From NCBI GenBank assembly GCA_913056415.1, contig CAJXNA010000095.1, forward strand, positions 1 to 7,420: DNA of 7,420 nt. Reading direction: 5' to 3'. Within the stretch, counting starts at the first letter, position 1; the number at the start of each line of letters is the position of its first letter. This document shows positions 1 to 5,585 of this stretch, in pieces. This DNA is from an uncultured Chloroflexota bacterium (GTDB lineage: Bacteria > Chloroflexota > Dehalococcoidia > SM23-28-2 > RBG-16-64-32). Position numbers and translations under genes: made by a program. A model generated the notes under the pieces. The model searched no databases. It was given only the letters and a program-made list of their open reading frames with translations, and was not told the DNA's origin.

Positions 1-55
1 ACGCTCTTCCGATTTCATCTCAAAAGAAAAAAAAAAAGAAAGAAAGAAAAAGAAG
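1..55. other. Probable artefact: sequencing adapter end plus Alu-type A-rich tail
   Basis: Bases 1-15 match 14 of 15 bases of the 3' end of the common Illumina TruSeq adapter (ACGCTCTTCCGATCT), with a T for C at base 14. Bases 16-54 read CATCTCAAAAG followed by a long A run broken by single G bases (AAAG repeats). This is what the 3' end and tail of a primate Alu element look like, where CGTCTC or CATCTC precedes the tail. The A-rich composition is unlike anything else in this G+C-rich window. I infer a chimeric read or misjoin at the contig end, with the true bacterial sequence starting somewhere between about 53 and 60. The adapter and Alu consensus are recalled, not searched. Confidence 0.75.
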
Positions 56-141
56 ATTGAGAAACTCCAGAAGGCGATTCGCAACGCCGCCATCGAGGCG
101 CGCCTGGCGCTGGGGCAGGCGGAGGGAGAAGCGGGTCATGG
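56..141. other. Unassigned stretch between artefact and uvrA stop
   Basis: This 86-base stretch has the base composition of the bacterial part of the contig but holds no gene I can name. On the minus strand an ATG at 139-137 follows the uvrA stop by two bases, with GGGGAAG just upstream. It would encode about 28 residues beginning MTRFSLRLPQRQ before running into the A-rich end, so it could be the start of a truncated downstream gene. On the plus strand the frame beginning at base 56 gives a helix-like peptide (IEKLQKAIRNAAIEARLALG) that stays open into the uvrA antisense strand. Neither reading can be confirmed. No terminator hairpin for uvrA is visible here. Confidence 0.4.
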
Positions 142-3036
142 CTACTTCCCCGCGGCCACCTTCTCCCGCTTTCGGGCCGGGCGGCGGGCCAGCTTCTTGC
201 GCAGGTACTGGCCCGTCAGGCTCGCTTTCACCCGCACCACCTCCTCCGGCGTGCCCGCGGCCACGATCTCGCCGCCGCGGTCGCCGCCCAGCGGCCCCAT
301 GTCGATGATGTGGTCCGCCTGCTTGATGACGTCCATGTGGTGCTCGATCACCAGCACCGTGTTGCCCGCGTCCACCAGCCGGTGCAGCACCCGCATCAGC
401 GCGTTCACGTCCTCGAAGGAGAGGCCGGTGGTCGGCTCGTCCAGGATGTACAGGGTGCGGCCGGTGGCGCGACGGGAGAGCTCCGTCGACAGCTTGACCC
501 GCTGCGCCTCGCCGCCGGAGAGCGTCGTCGCCGGCTGGCCCAGCTTGATGTAGCCCAGCCCCACGTCGTGCAGCGTCTGAAGCTTGGAGCGCACCTTGGG
601 GAACGCCTCGAAGAAGCCCAGCGCCTCCTCCACCGTCATGTTCAGCACCTCGGCGATGTTCTTGCCGCGGAAGCTGATCTCCAGCGCCTCGCGGTTGTAA
701 CGGTCGCCGTGGCAGACCTCGCAGGGCACCTCTACGTCGGGCAGGAACTGCATCTCGATCTGGATATAGCCCTGCCCCTGGCAGGCCTCGCAGCGGCCCC
801 CCTTGATGTTGAAGGAGAAGCGGCCCGGCTTATAGCCGCGCAACCGTGCCTCAGGGACGGAGGCGAACAGCTCACGCACAGTGGTGAACAGGCCGGTGTA
901 GGTGGCGGGGTTGGAGCGCGGGGTGCGGCCAATGGGCGACTGGTCGATGGTCACTACCTTGTCCAGCAGCTCCAGGCCGACGATCGCATCGCACTCCCCG
1001 GGGCGGTCGCGGGCGTCGTACAGGAGCTGCGCCGCCTTCTTCGACAGGATCTCGTCGACAAGAGTCGATTTGCCGGAGCCGGACACGCCGGTGACGCAGA
1101 CGAACTCGCCCAGCGGTATCCGCACGTCGATGTTCTTCAGGTTGTTCTCGCGGGCGCCCTGGACGATGATCTCCTTGCCGTTGCCGGGGCGGCGCTCAGC
1201 GGGCACCGGTATCTGGCGGCGGCCGCTGAGGTACTGGCCGCTGATGGACTCTTCGCAGGCCTCCACCTCCTCCTGGGAGCCGACGACGACCACATGCCCA
1301 CCCGCTTCGCCGGCGCCCGGGCCGAGATCGATGATGTGGTCGGCCGCCCGGATCATCGCTTCGTCGTGCTCCACCACAAGCACCGTGTTCCCCAGGTCGC
1401 GCAGCCGCTTGAGCGTCTCGATGAGCCTGGCGTCGTCCACGGGGTGCAGGCCGATAGACGGTTCGTCGCAGACATAGAGGACGCCCATGAGGGCGGAGCC
1501 GATCTGGGTCGCCAGGCGGATGCGTTGGGCCTCGCCACCGGCCAGGGTGCCGGTGCGCCGGTCCAGCGTCAGGTAGTCCACTCCCACGTCGCGCAGGAAG
1601 GCTAAACGAGAGCGTATCTCCTTGAGGATCTGCTGGCCGATCATGCGCTCACGCCCGCTCAGAGGCGCGTCCTCGGCCATCAGACGTTCGATCCAGTCCA
1701 GCGCCTCTACGATGCTCATCTGGGAGACGCGGTGGATGTTCGTGCCGTCTATGGTGACGGCCAGGGACTCAGGCTTGAGCCGGGCGCCGCCGCAAGCCGG
1801 GCAGGGGTTGGCCGCCATGTGCCTCTCTATCTCCTGACGGACGTAGTCGGAGTCGGTCTCGCGGTAACGGCGCTCCAGGTTGGGGATGACACCCTCGAAC
1901 GCGGTTTCCCACTTCTCGCCCTGGCCCCCGGCGCCCTGGTAGTGGAGGGTGATAGTACCGCCATCCCCATAGAGGATCGTATCCACCTGCTTCTGGGACA
2001 GCTCCTTGACGGGCACGTCGACGGAGAAGCCGTGCTTGCGCGCCACCGCCTCCAGGATGCGCATATACCAGGCGGCGACAGCGCTGGAGCGGGACCACGG
2101 CTGGACGGCGCCCTCGGCCAAAGTGAGGTTCTTGTTGGCGATCACCAGGTCCGGGTCTAGCTCCATCTTGACGCCCAGGCCGGTGCACTCCTTGCAGGCG
2201 CCGTGGGGGCTGTTGAAGCTGAAGTTACGGGGCTCAAGCTCGCCGAAGGAGACGCCGCAGTGGAGGCAAGCGTAGTGCTCCGAGTACAGCCGCTCGTCCT
2301 CACCGTCGATCCAGACGACGAGCAGGCCGCCGCCTAGACGCAACGCCGTCTCCACGGAGTCCGACAGGCGAGTCTTGTCCGAGGCGTCCTCGCCGGGCTC
2401 CTCGGTCACCACCCGATCGACGACGATATCGATAGAGTGGCGCTTGTTCTTGTCCAGCGCTATCTCCTCACCCAGGTCACGCACGGCGCCGTCCACGCGG
2501 ACGCGGACGAACCCCGCCTTGCGGGCGTCCTCGAACGTCTTCTGGTACTCCCCCTTGCGATCGCGCACCACGGGTGCGAGGACCATCAGCCTCTTCCCGG
2601 GCGGCAGGGCGAGGATGGAGTCTACGATCTGCTGGACGGTCTGACGCTGGATGGGACGGCCGCACTGGGGACAGTGGGGATGGCCGACGCGGGCGAACAG
2701 AAGACGCAGGTAGTCGTATATCTCGGTCTGGGTGGCCACGGTGGAGCGGGGGTTGCGGGAGGCGCCCTTCTGGTCGATGGAGATGGCCGGAGAGAGACCC
2801 TCGATGTAGTCCACGTCCGGCTTCTCCATCAGCCCCAGGAACTGGCGGGCGTAGGCGGAGAGCGACTCCACGTAGCGGCGCTGTCCCTCGGCGTAGATCG
2901 TGTCGAAAGCCAGAGAGGACTTGCCGGAGCCGGACACGCCGGTTATGACGACCAGCTTATCGCGAGGTATCTCTACGTCGATGTTCTTCAGGTTGTGCTC
3001 GCGGGCACCGCGCACGATTATAGAGTTGAGGGGCAT
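142..3036 (-). CDS. uvrA: UvrA, excinuclease ABC subunit A
   Basis: UvrA is the DNA-damage sensor of nucleotide excision repair. As an ATP-dependent dimer in the cytoplasm it binds distorted DNA and loads UvrB. The 964 aa are close to the usual 940-960. It has two ABC ATPase halves. The first has Walker A GVSGSGKS (33-40), signature LAGGEAQR (498-505) and Walker B/D-loop DEPSIGLHP (524-532). The second has Walker A GVSGSGKST (650-658), LSGGEAQR (839-846) and DEPTTGL (866-872). Zinc-binding Cys pairs sit at 122/125 with 412/415, 257/260 with 281/284, and 749/752 with 772/775. The region about 131-245 matches the UvrB-binding part, so this is a canonical class I UvrA rather than a UvrA2 lacking that domain. 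The ATG is preceded by a perfect AGGAGG eight bases upstream. The C-terminus has a basic tail (RKKLARRPARKREK). Oddity: the first signature motif carries Ala499 in place of the usual Ser. Confidence 0.98.
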   Translation of the reverse strand: MPLNSIIVRGAREHNLKNIDVEIPRDKLVVITGVSGSGKSSLAFDTIYAEGQRRYVESLSAYARQFLGLMEKPDVDYIEGLSPAISIDQKGASRNPRSTVATQTEIYDYLRLLFARVGHPHCPQCGRPIQRQTVQQIVDSILALPPGKRLMVLAPVVRDRKGEYQKTFEDARKAGFVRVRVDGAVRDLGEEIALDKNKRHSIDIVVDRVVTEEPGEDASDKTRLSDSVETALRLGGGLLVVWIDGEDERLYSEHYACLHCGVSFGELEPRNFSFNSPHGACKECTGLGVKMELDPDLVIANKNLTLAEGAVQPWSRSSAVAAWYMRILEAVARKHGFSVDVPVKELSQKQVDTILYGDGGTITLHYQGAGGQGEKWETAFEGVIPNLERRYRETDSDYVRQEIERHMAANPCPACGGARLKPESLAVTIDGTNIHRVSQMSIVEALDWIERLMAEDAPLSGRERMIGQQILKEIRSRLAFLRDVGVDYLTLDRRTGTLAGGEAQRIRLATQIGSALMGVLYVCDEPSIGLHPVDDARLIETLKRLRDLGNTVLVVEHDEAMIRAADHIIDLGPGAGEAGGHVVVVGSQEEVEACEESISGQYLSGRRQIPVPAERRPGNGKEIIVQGARENNLKNIDVRIPLGEFVCVTGVSGSGKSTLVDEILSKKAAQLLYDARDRPGECDAIVGLELLDKVVTIDQSPIGRTPRSNPATYTGLFTTVRELFASVPEARLRGYKPGRFSFNIKGGRCEACQGQGYIQIEMQFLPDVEVPCEVCHGDRYNREALEISFRGKNIAEVLNMTVEEALGFFEAFPKVRSKLQTLHDVGLGYIKLGQPATTLSGGEAQRVKLSTELSRRATGRTLYILDEPTTGLSFEDVNALMRVLHRLVDAGNTVLVIEHHMDVIKQADHIIDMGPLGGDRGGEIVAAGTPEEVVRVKASLTGQYLRKKLARRPARKREKVAAGK

Positions 3037-3044
3037 GCAAGAGG

Positions 3045-3050
3045 CCTCCT
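3045..3050 (-). promoter_or_regulatory. uvrA ribosome binding site (AGGAGG)
   Basis: CCTCCT on the plus strand reads AGGAGG on the coding strand. It lies eight bases before the uvrA ATG at 3036-3034. It is a full anti-Shine-Dalgarno match at good spacing and fixes the start codon. Confidence 0.9.
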
Positions 3051-3073
3051 GGCTGAGTGGAACCTAAAAAGCT

Positions 3074-3102
3074 ATTGTAGTGCCCCAGCAAGATTAGAAC
3101 AA
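3074..3102 (-). promoter_or_regulatory. Predicted sigma70-type promoter of uvrA
   Basis: On the minus strand, TTGTTC (3102-3097) and TACAAT (3079-3074) are separated by exactly 17 bases. The -10 matches the TATAAT consensus at five of six positions; the -35 matches TTGACA at three. Transcription would start near 3067, giving a leader of about 30 bases that includes the AGGAGG site. The -35 is embedded in the candidate LexA box. Confidence 0.65.
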
Positions 3103-3110
3103 GGGTTTTA
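3095..3110. promoter_or_regulatory. Candidate LexA (SOS) operator upstream of uvrA
   Basis: The 16-base TAGAACAAGGGTTTTA is an imperfect palindrome: arms TAGAAC and GTTTTA pair at five of six positions around a four-base centre. It fits the Gram-positive type LexA/DinR box GAAC-N4-GTTC at seven of eight fixed positions (GAAC-AAGG-GTTT). It covers the uvrA -35, where a repressor would block RNA polymerase, and uvrA is a classic SOS gene. The motif and position are seen; LexA binding is inferred, since no lexA gene is in the window and this lineage's box is not known to me. Confidence 0.5.
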
Positions 3111-3135
3111 GATAGCATCCCGCCTTGCCCGTCGT

Positions 3136-3141
3136 TAGAAT
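3136..3141 (+). promoter_or_regulatory. Possible -10 element for the FKBP gene
   Basis: TAGAAT matches the -10 consensus at five of six positions and lies 46 bases before the ATG at 3188. It is identical to the -10 of the next gene's promoter. I find no good -35 at 15-18 bases upstream, so this is tentative. It is divergent from, and about 57 bases away from, the uvrA -10. Confidence 0.35.
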
Positions 3142-3187
3142 GGTACGCGATCCTTGATTATCGAGAGGTGAGGTACGGCACGGACGC

Positions 3188-3694
3188 ATGAGATTGCGCC
3201 TTACTATGACGTTGTCGGCGGCCCTGGGAGCCACCGCCATAGTGTTAGCTGCCTGCGGTGGTGGCAGTCAAACACCAGCGCTCACGTGTAACCCTGCCAC
3301 ACCCGCAACGAATGGAGGCGACATGACGGACAGACCACCAGCGGTAGAGGGGAAGCCGATAACTACGGGCAGCGGCCTTCAGTTCTGCGAGATAGAGCAA
3401 GGCAAGGGTGAGGCCCCGAAGGCCAGCCAGACCATCGTCGTCCACTACACCGGCTGGCTGGAGTCCGATGGGACGAAGTTCGACAGCTCCGTGGACCGGG
3501 GCACGCCGTTCAGCTTCACGATCGGCGAGGGCCGGGTGATCGGGGGCTGGGACGAAGGGCTGGCGACGATGCAGGTCGGCGGCAAGCGGCGGTTGATCAT
3601 ACCGCCGGACCTGGCCTACGGCGAATCGGGCCAGGGACCGATCCCTCCCAACGCGACGCTCATCTTCGACGTGGAGCTCTTGGAGATCCGATAG
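3188..3694 (+). CDS. FKBP-type peptidyl-prolyl cis-trans isomerase, predicted lipoprotein
   Basis: The enzyme speeds cis-trans isomerisation of Xaa-Pro bonds during protein folding. The 168-aa product opens with a lipoprotein signal peptide: basic MRLRL, a hydrophobic stretch, then lipobox LAAC with Cys23 as the lipidation site. A flexible linker (24-60) follows, then one FKBP domain (about 62-168). The residues that line the FKBP12 pocket are all present: Tyr87 (HYTG), Phe98 and Asp99 (KFDS), Phe110, Val117-Ile118 and Trp121 (RVIGGW), Tyr144 (AYGE) and Phe160. It should therefore be an active isomerase on the outer face of the membrane. Two extra cysteines, Cys34 and Cys67, could form a disulfide. 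The start is less certain than elsewhere: GAGGTGAGG lies about 15 bases before ATG 3188, which is far. Met7 is an alternative that keeps the signal peptide. Met46 would give a cytoplasmic form. Confidence 0.93.
   Translation: MRLRLTMTLSAALGATAIVLAACGGGSQTPALTCNPATPATNGGDMTDRPPAVEGKPITTGSGLQFCEIEQGKGEAPKASQTIVVHYTGWLESDGTKFDSSVDRGTPFSFTIGEGRVIGGWDEGLATMQVGGKRRLIIPPDLAYGESGQGPIPPNATLIFDVELLEIR
3314..3325 (+). promoter_or_regulatory. Possible internal ribosome binding site and ATG within the FKBP gene
   Basis: GGAGG (3314-3318) is followed four bases later by an in-frame ATG (3323-3325), which is Met46 of the FKBP. Initiation here would skip the signal peptide and linker and give a 123-aa cytoplasmic FKBP starting MTDRPPAVEG. 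The spacing is short, and the match could be chance in G-rich DNA. Confidence 0.35.
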
Positions 3695-3716
3695 GCGGCG
3701 TGACAGCGACCCAGAG

Positions 3717-3744
3717 TTGACTTGCCGGACCCCCGCGATAGAAT
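3717..3744 (+). promoter_or_regulatory. Predicted sigma70-type promoter of the NTF2-like gene
   Basis: TTGACT (3717-3722) and TAGAAT (3739-3744), each five of six to consensus, are separated by 16 bases. Transcription would start near 3751, giving a leader of about 35 bases. This suggests the gene is transcribed independently of the FKBP gene that ends 22 bases upstream of the -35. Confidence 0.7.
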
Positions 3745-3770
3745 AGCGGTCGTCAGTCTCAACTAGCAGG

Positions 3771-3777
3771 AAGGAGG
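3771..3777 (+). promoter_or_regulatory. Ribosome binding site of the NTF2-like gene (AAGGAGG)
   Basis: A full AAGGAGG match sits eight bases before ATG 3786 and fixes that start. Confidence 0.85.
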
Positions 3778-3785
3778 CCAAAGTT

Positions 3786-4178
3786 ATGGCCGAACACCCG
3801 AATGTATCGCTCCTGCGGAAGGCACACGAGGCGTTCGCCAAGGGGGACGTGGCGACGATCACGGAGCTGTCCAGCGAAGATTTCGTGTGGCACTTGCCCG
3901 GCGCTGGCCCGCTAAGTGGCGATCACAGAGGGCGCGATGCTGTATTCGCGGTCTTTGGCCAGATGGTGGAATTGAGTGGGAGCACCTACCGGGACCAGGT
4001 GCACGACATCCTAGCTAACGACGAACACACGGTGGTGTTACGGCGGGCGACGGCGACCCGCCCGGGGAAGCATTACGACTCGCTGGAGATCGATGTCTAT
4101 CACATCAGGAACGGGAAGATGACGGAGTGCTGGTCGTTCCCAGAGGACCAGCGCCTGACCGACGAATTCTGGTCTTAG
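3786..4178 (+). CDS. NTF2-like / SnoaL-like domain protein
   Basis: The 130-aa protein has the layout of the NTF2-like superfamily of cone-shaped alpha+beta folds (SnoaL, ketosteroid isomerase relatives). An N-terminal helix (LLRKAHEAFAKGDVATITEL, 9-28) is followed by a strand with VWHLPGAGPLSG (34-45), then GRDAVFAVFGQM (49-60), and C-terminal strands including EIDVYHIRNGKMTECWSF (101-118). The alternation and the closing strand ending in a Trp are typical. There is no signal peptide, so it is probably cytoplasmic. These proteins often form dimers and either bind or isomerise small hydrophobic molecules, but many have no known activity. No catalytic Asp pair of ketosteroid isomerase can be assigned with confidence, so I do not propose a reaction. 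It has its own promoter. The CoA-transferase gene downstream starts 70 bases after its stop and has a separate -10. Confidence 0.85.
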   Translation: MAEHPNVSLLRKAHEAFAKGDVATITELSSEDFVWHLPGAGPLSGDHRGRDAVFAVFGQMVELSGSTYRDQVHDILANDEHTVVLRRATATRPGKHYDSLEIDVYHIRNGKMTECWSFPEDQRLTDEFWS

Positions 4179-4203
4179 CGCCGATAACGCCAGACGCCGC
4201 TGA

Positions 4204-4212
4204 TGCTACAAT
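4204..4212 (+). promoter_or_regulatory. Extended -10 promoter element for the CoA-transferase gene
   Basis: TGCTACAAT is an extended -10 (TGN followed by a five-of-six -10 hexamer). No fair -35 is visible 17 bases upstream, which an extended -10 can tolerate. Transcription would start near 4219, about 30 bases before ATG 4248. Its place also argues against the longer reading from ATG 4203, which would begin upstream of the transcript. Confidence 0.55.
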
Positions 4213-4234
4213 CGCGGCATCCAACACCACCAGC

Positions 4235-4241
4235 AAGGAGG
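4235..4241 (+). promoter_or_regulatory. Ribosome binding site of the CoA-transferase gene (AAGGAGG)
   Basis: AAGGAGG lies six bases before ATG 4248 and selects this start over the in-frame ATG at 4203. The protein then begins MDWRKAVADKLISPEEAV, which matches how this family usually starts. Confidence 0.88.
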
Positions 4242-4247
4242 CGGGCC

Positions 4248-5567
4248 ATGGACTGGCGAAAAGCGGTCGCGGACAAGCTCATCAGCCCTGAGGAAGCCGT
4301 TGCCGAGGTGAAGCCGGGGGATCGCGTAACGGTGGCGCCCTTCACCACCACGCCCTTCACCCTCTGCGAGGCGCTATACGAGCGGCGACACGAGCTGTCG
4401 GGCCTGAGGATAGATCACCCGGCGAGTCTATTCTCCTGGGTGCGACCTGAGGACGAGAACGGGTTCGAGGTCCACACCAACTACGCCACGCCGATGGACC
4501 GGGACCAGGTGAACAGCGGCCGCGTGGAGTACCTGCCCCTTGGTCGCTGGCGGGAAGACGAGCCGGCGGTGGGATTCGTGCCGGAGCCTGACGTGTTCCT
4601 GGTGCCGGTGTCGCCACCTGACCGGCATGGCTACTGCAGCTTCGGGCCCGGCGTCTGGATGTCGCGCAGGCTGGCTCTCCAGGCCAAGTCCGTCGTGGCC
4701 GAGGTGCACGAGAACTTCATCCGAACCGGCGGAGATAACTTCGTTCACATCTCAGATATCGACCGGTTCTGCGAGGCTAAGCAAGCAACCGGAACGCTCC
4801 CGATCCCGCCGAGGACAGAGGAGGAGACGTATGTGACAGAGGTGGTCTGTACTCTCGTTGCCTCGGAGCTGGTACGGGACCGGGACACGCTGCAGATAGG
4901 TGTGGGTACCGTCTCCGCTGCTATGGCAATGTACCTTGCGGACAAGCATGACCTAGGCATTCAGACCGAGCTAATCACCGGTGGGATAGCCCAGCTAGTG
5001 CGCGACGGTGTGGTCACCGGACACTATAAGACGCTACAGAAGGAGAAGGTGGTCGGCAGCGCCTGCGTGGCGTTACCGGAGGAGGATCTGGCCCTCATCG
5101 ATGGGAACCCAGCCTTTGAGCTGTATGACTTCGGATTCACGGACGATGTTCGCTTGTTGGTCCAACAGGACAACCTGGTAGCGATCAACAACGCGCTGCT
5201 GGTGGACCTGACCGGCCAGGTAGCAGCCGAGACGATAGGCCCACGGGTGTGGACGGGCGTGGGCGGTCAGACGGCCTTTATGATGGCGGCCCAGTACTCA
5301 AGGGGTGGACGCTCCATTACCGTCCTCCCGTCAAGCCACATCCTGAACGGCGAGAGGGTAACGCGCATCGTGGCGGTGCTGCCAGAAGGGTCCGTTGTGA
5401 CCGTGCCGCGGACGTTCGTGGATCACGTCGTAACAGAGCACGGGATCGCGACGCTGCGCGGTAAGACGGTGCGGGAGCGGATCGGCGAGCTGATAGCCGT
5501 GGCCCACCCGGACTTCCGGAGCGAGCTGAAAGCAGAGGCGAAGCGGCTATACGGGATTCAGGCGTAG
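4248..5567 (+). CDS. Acetyl-CoA hydrolase/transferase family protein (4-hydroxybutyrate CoA-transferase-like)
   Basis: The 439 aa match the length of class I family CoA-transferases of the AbfT/Cat1 type, which move CoA between acyl-CoA and a free acid through a glutamyl-CoA thioester. The N-terminal half has EEAVAEVKPGDRVTVAPF (15-32), SPPDRHGYCSFGP (122-134) and the AEVHENFIRTGGDNFVHISD stretch (151-170). The C-terminal half has LQIGVGTVSAAM (215-226), GIQTELITGG (237-246), in which Glu241 sits where the catalytic Glu of AbfT is expected, then VDLTGQVAAETIG (319-331), GVGGQ (337-341) and VVTEHGIATLRGKTVRERI (394-412). The family usually has GVGGQ-x-DF; here it is GVGGQTAF, and GIHTEM is GIQTEL, so this is a divergent member. 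The acid used cannot be told from sequence. It is probably cytoplasmic. No neighbour in the window belongs to an obvious acyl-CoA pathway. It converges on the translin gene with an 18-base gap. Confidence 0.9.
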   Translation: MDWRKAVADKLISPEEAVAEVKPGDRVTVAPFTTTPFTLCEALYERRHELSGLRIDHPASLFSWVRPEDENGFEVHTNYATPMDRDQVNSGRVEYLPLGRWREDEPAVGFVPEPDVFLVPVSPPDRHGYCSFGPGVWMSRRLALQAKSVVAEVHENFIRTGGDNFVHISDIDRFCEAKQATGTLPIPPRTEEETYVTEVVCTLVASELVRDRDTLQIGVGTVSAAMAMYLADKHDLGIQTELITGGIAQLVRDGVVTGHYKTLQKEKVVGSACVALPEEDLALIDGNPAFELYDFGFTDDVRLLVQQDNLVAINNALLVDLTGQVAAETIGPRVWTGVGGQTAFMMAAQYSRGGRSITVLPSSHILNGERVTRIVAVLPEGSVVTVPRTFVDHVVTEHGIATLRGKTVRERIGELIAVAHPDFRSELKAEAKRLYGIQA

Positions 5568-5585
5568 ATCTGTCCGCAAACCCGT

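Noticed and set aside
26..54. A-rich tract as an upstream promoter element or a natural terminator tail for uvrA
   Set aside because: It adjoins an adapter match and looks like an Alu tail. On the uvrA strand it is T-rich, but no stem precedes it.
310..1605. Long plus-strand open frame (431 codons) opposite uvrA
   Set aside because: It is antisense to a full-length, motif-complete uvrA. The translation is a low-complexity mix rich in His, Leu, Ala, Gly, Arg and Val, as expected from reading the complement of G+C-rich codons. It has no ribosome binding site or family feature.
2437..3111. Plus-strand open frame of 224 codons opposite the start of uvrA
   Set aside because: It is a shadow of the uvrA N-terminal coding region and repeats the same antisense composition. 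It also runs across the uvrA promoter.
3245..3862. Minus-strand open frame of 205 codons over the FKBP and NTF2-like genes
   Set aside because: It spans two well-supported plus-strand genes and the promoter between them, and its product resembles no family.
4176..4202. Possible terminator after the NTF2-like gene (AGCG ... CGCT arms)
   Set aside because: Only four pairs over a wide loop with no following T run; too weak to call.
5568..5585. Bidirectional terminator between the convergent CoA-transferase and translin genes
   Set aside because: The 18-base gap holds no inverted repeat or T/A run that I can see.
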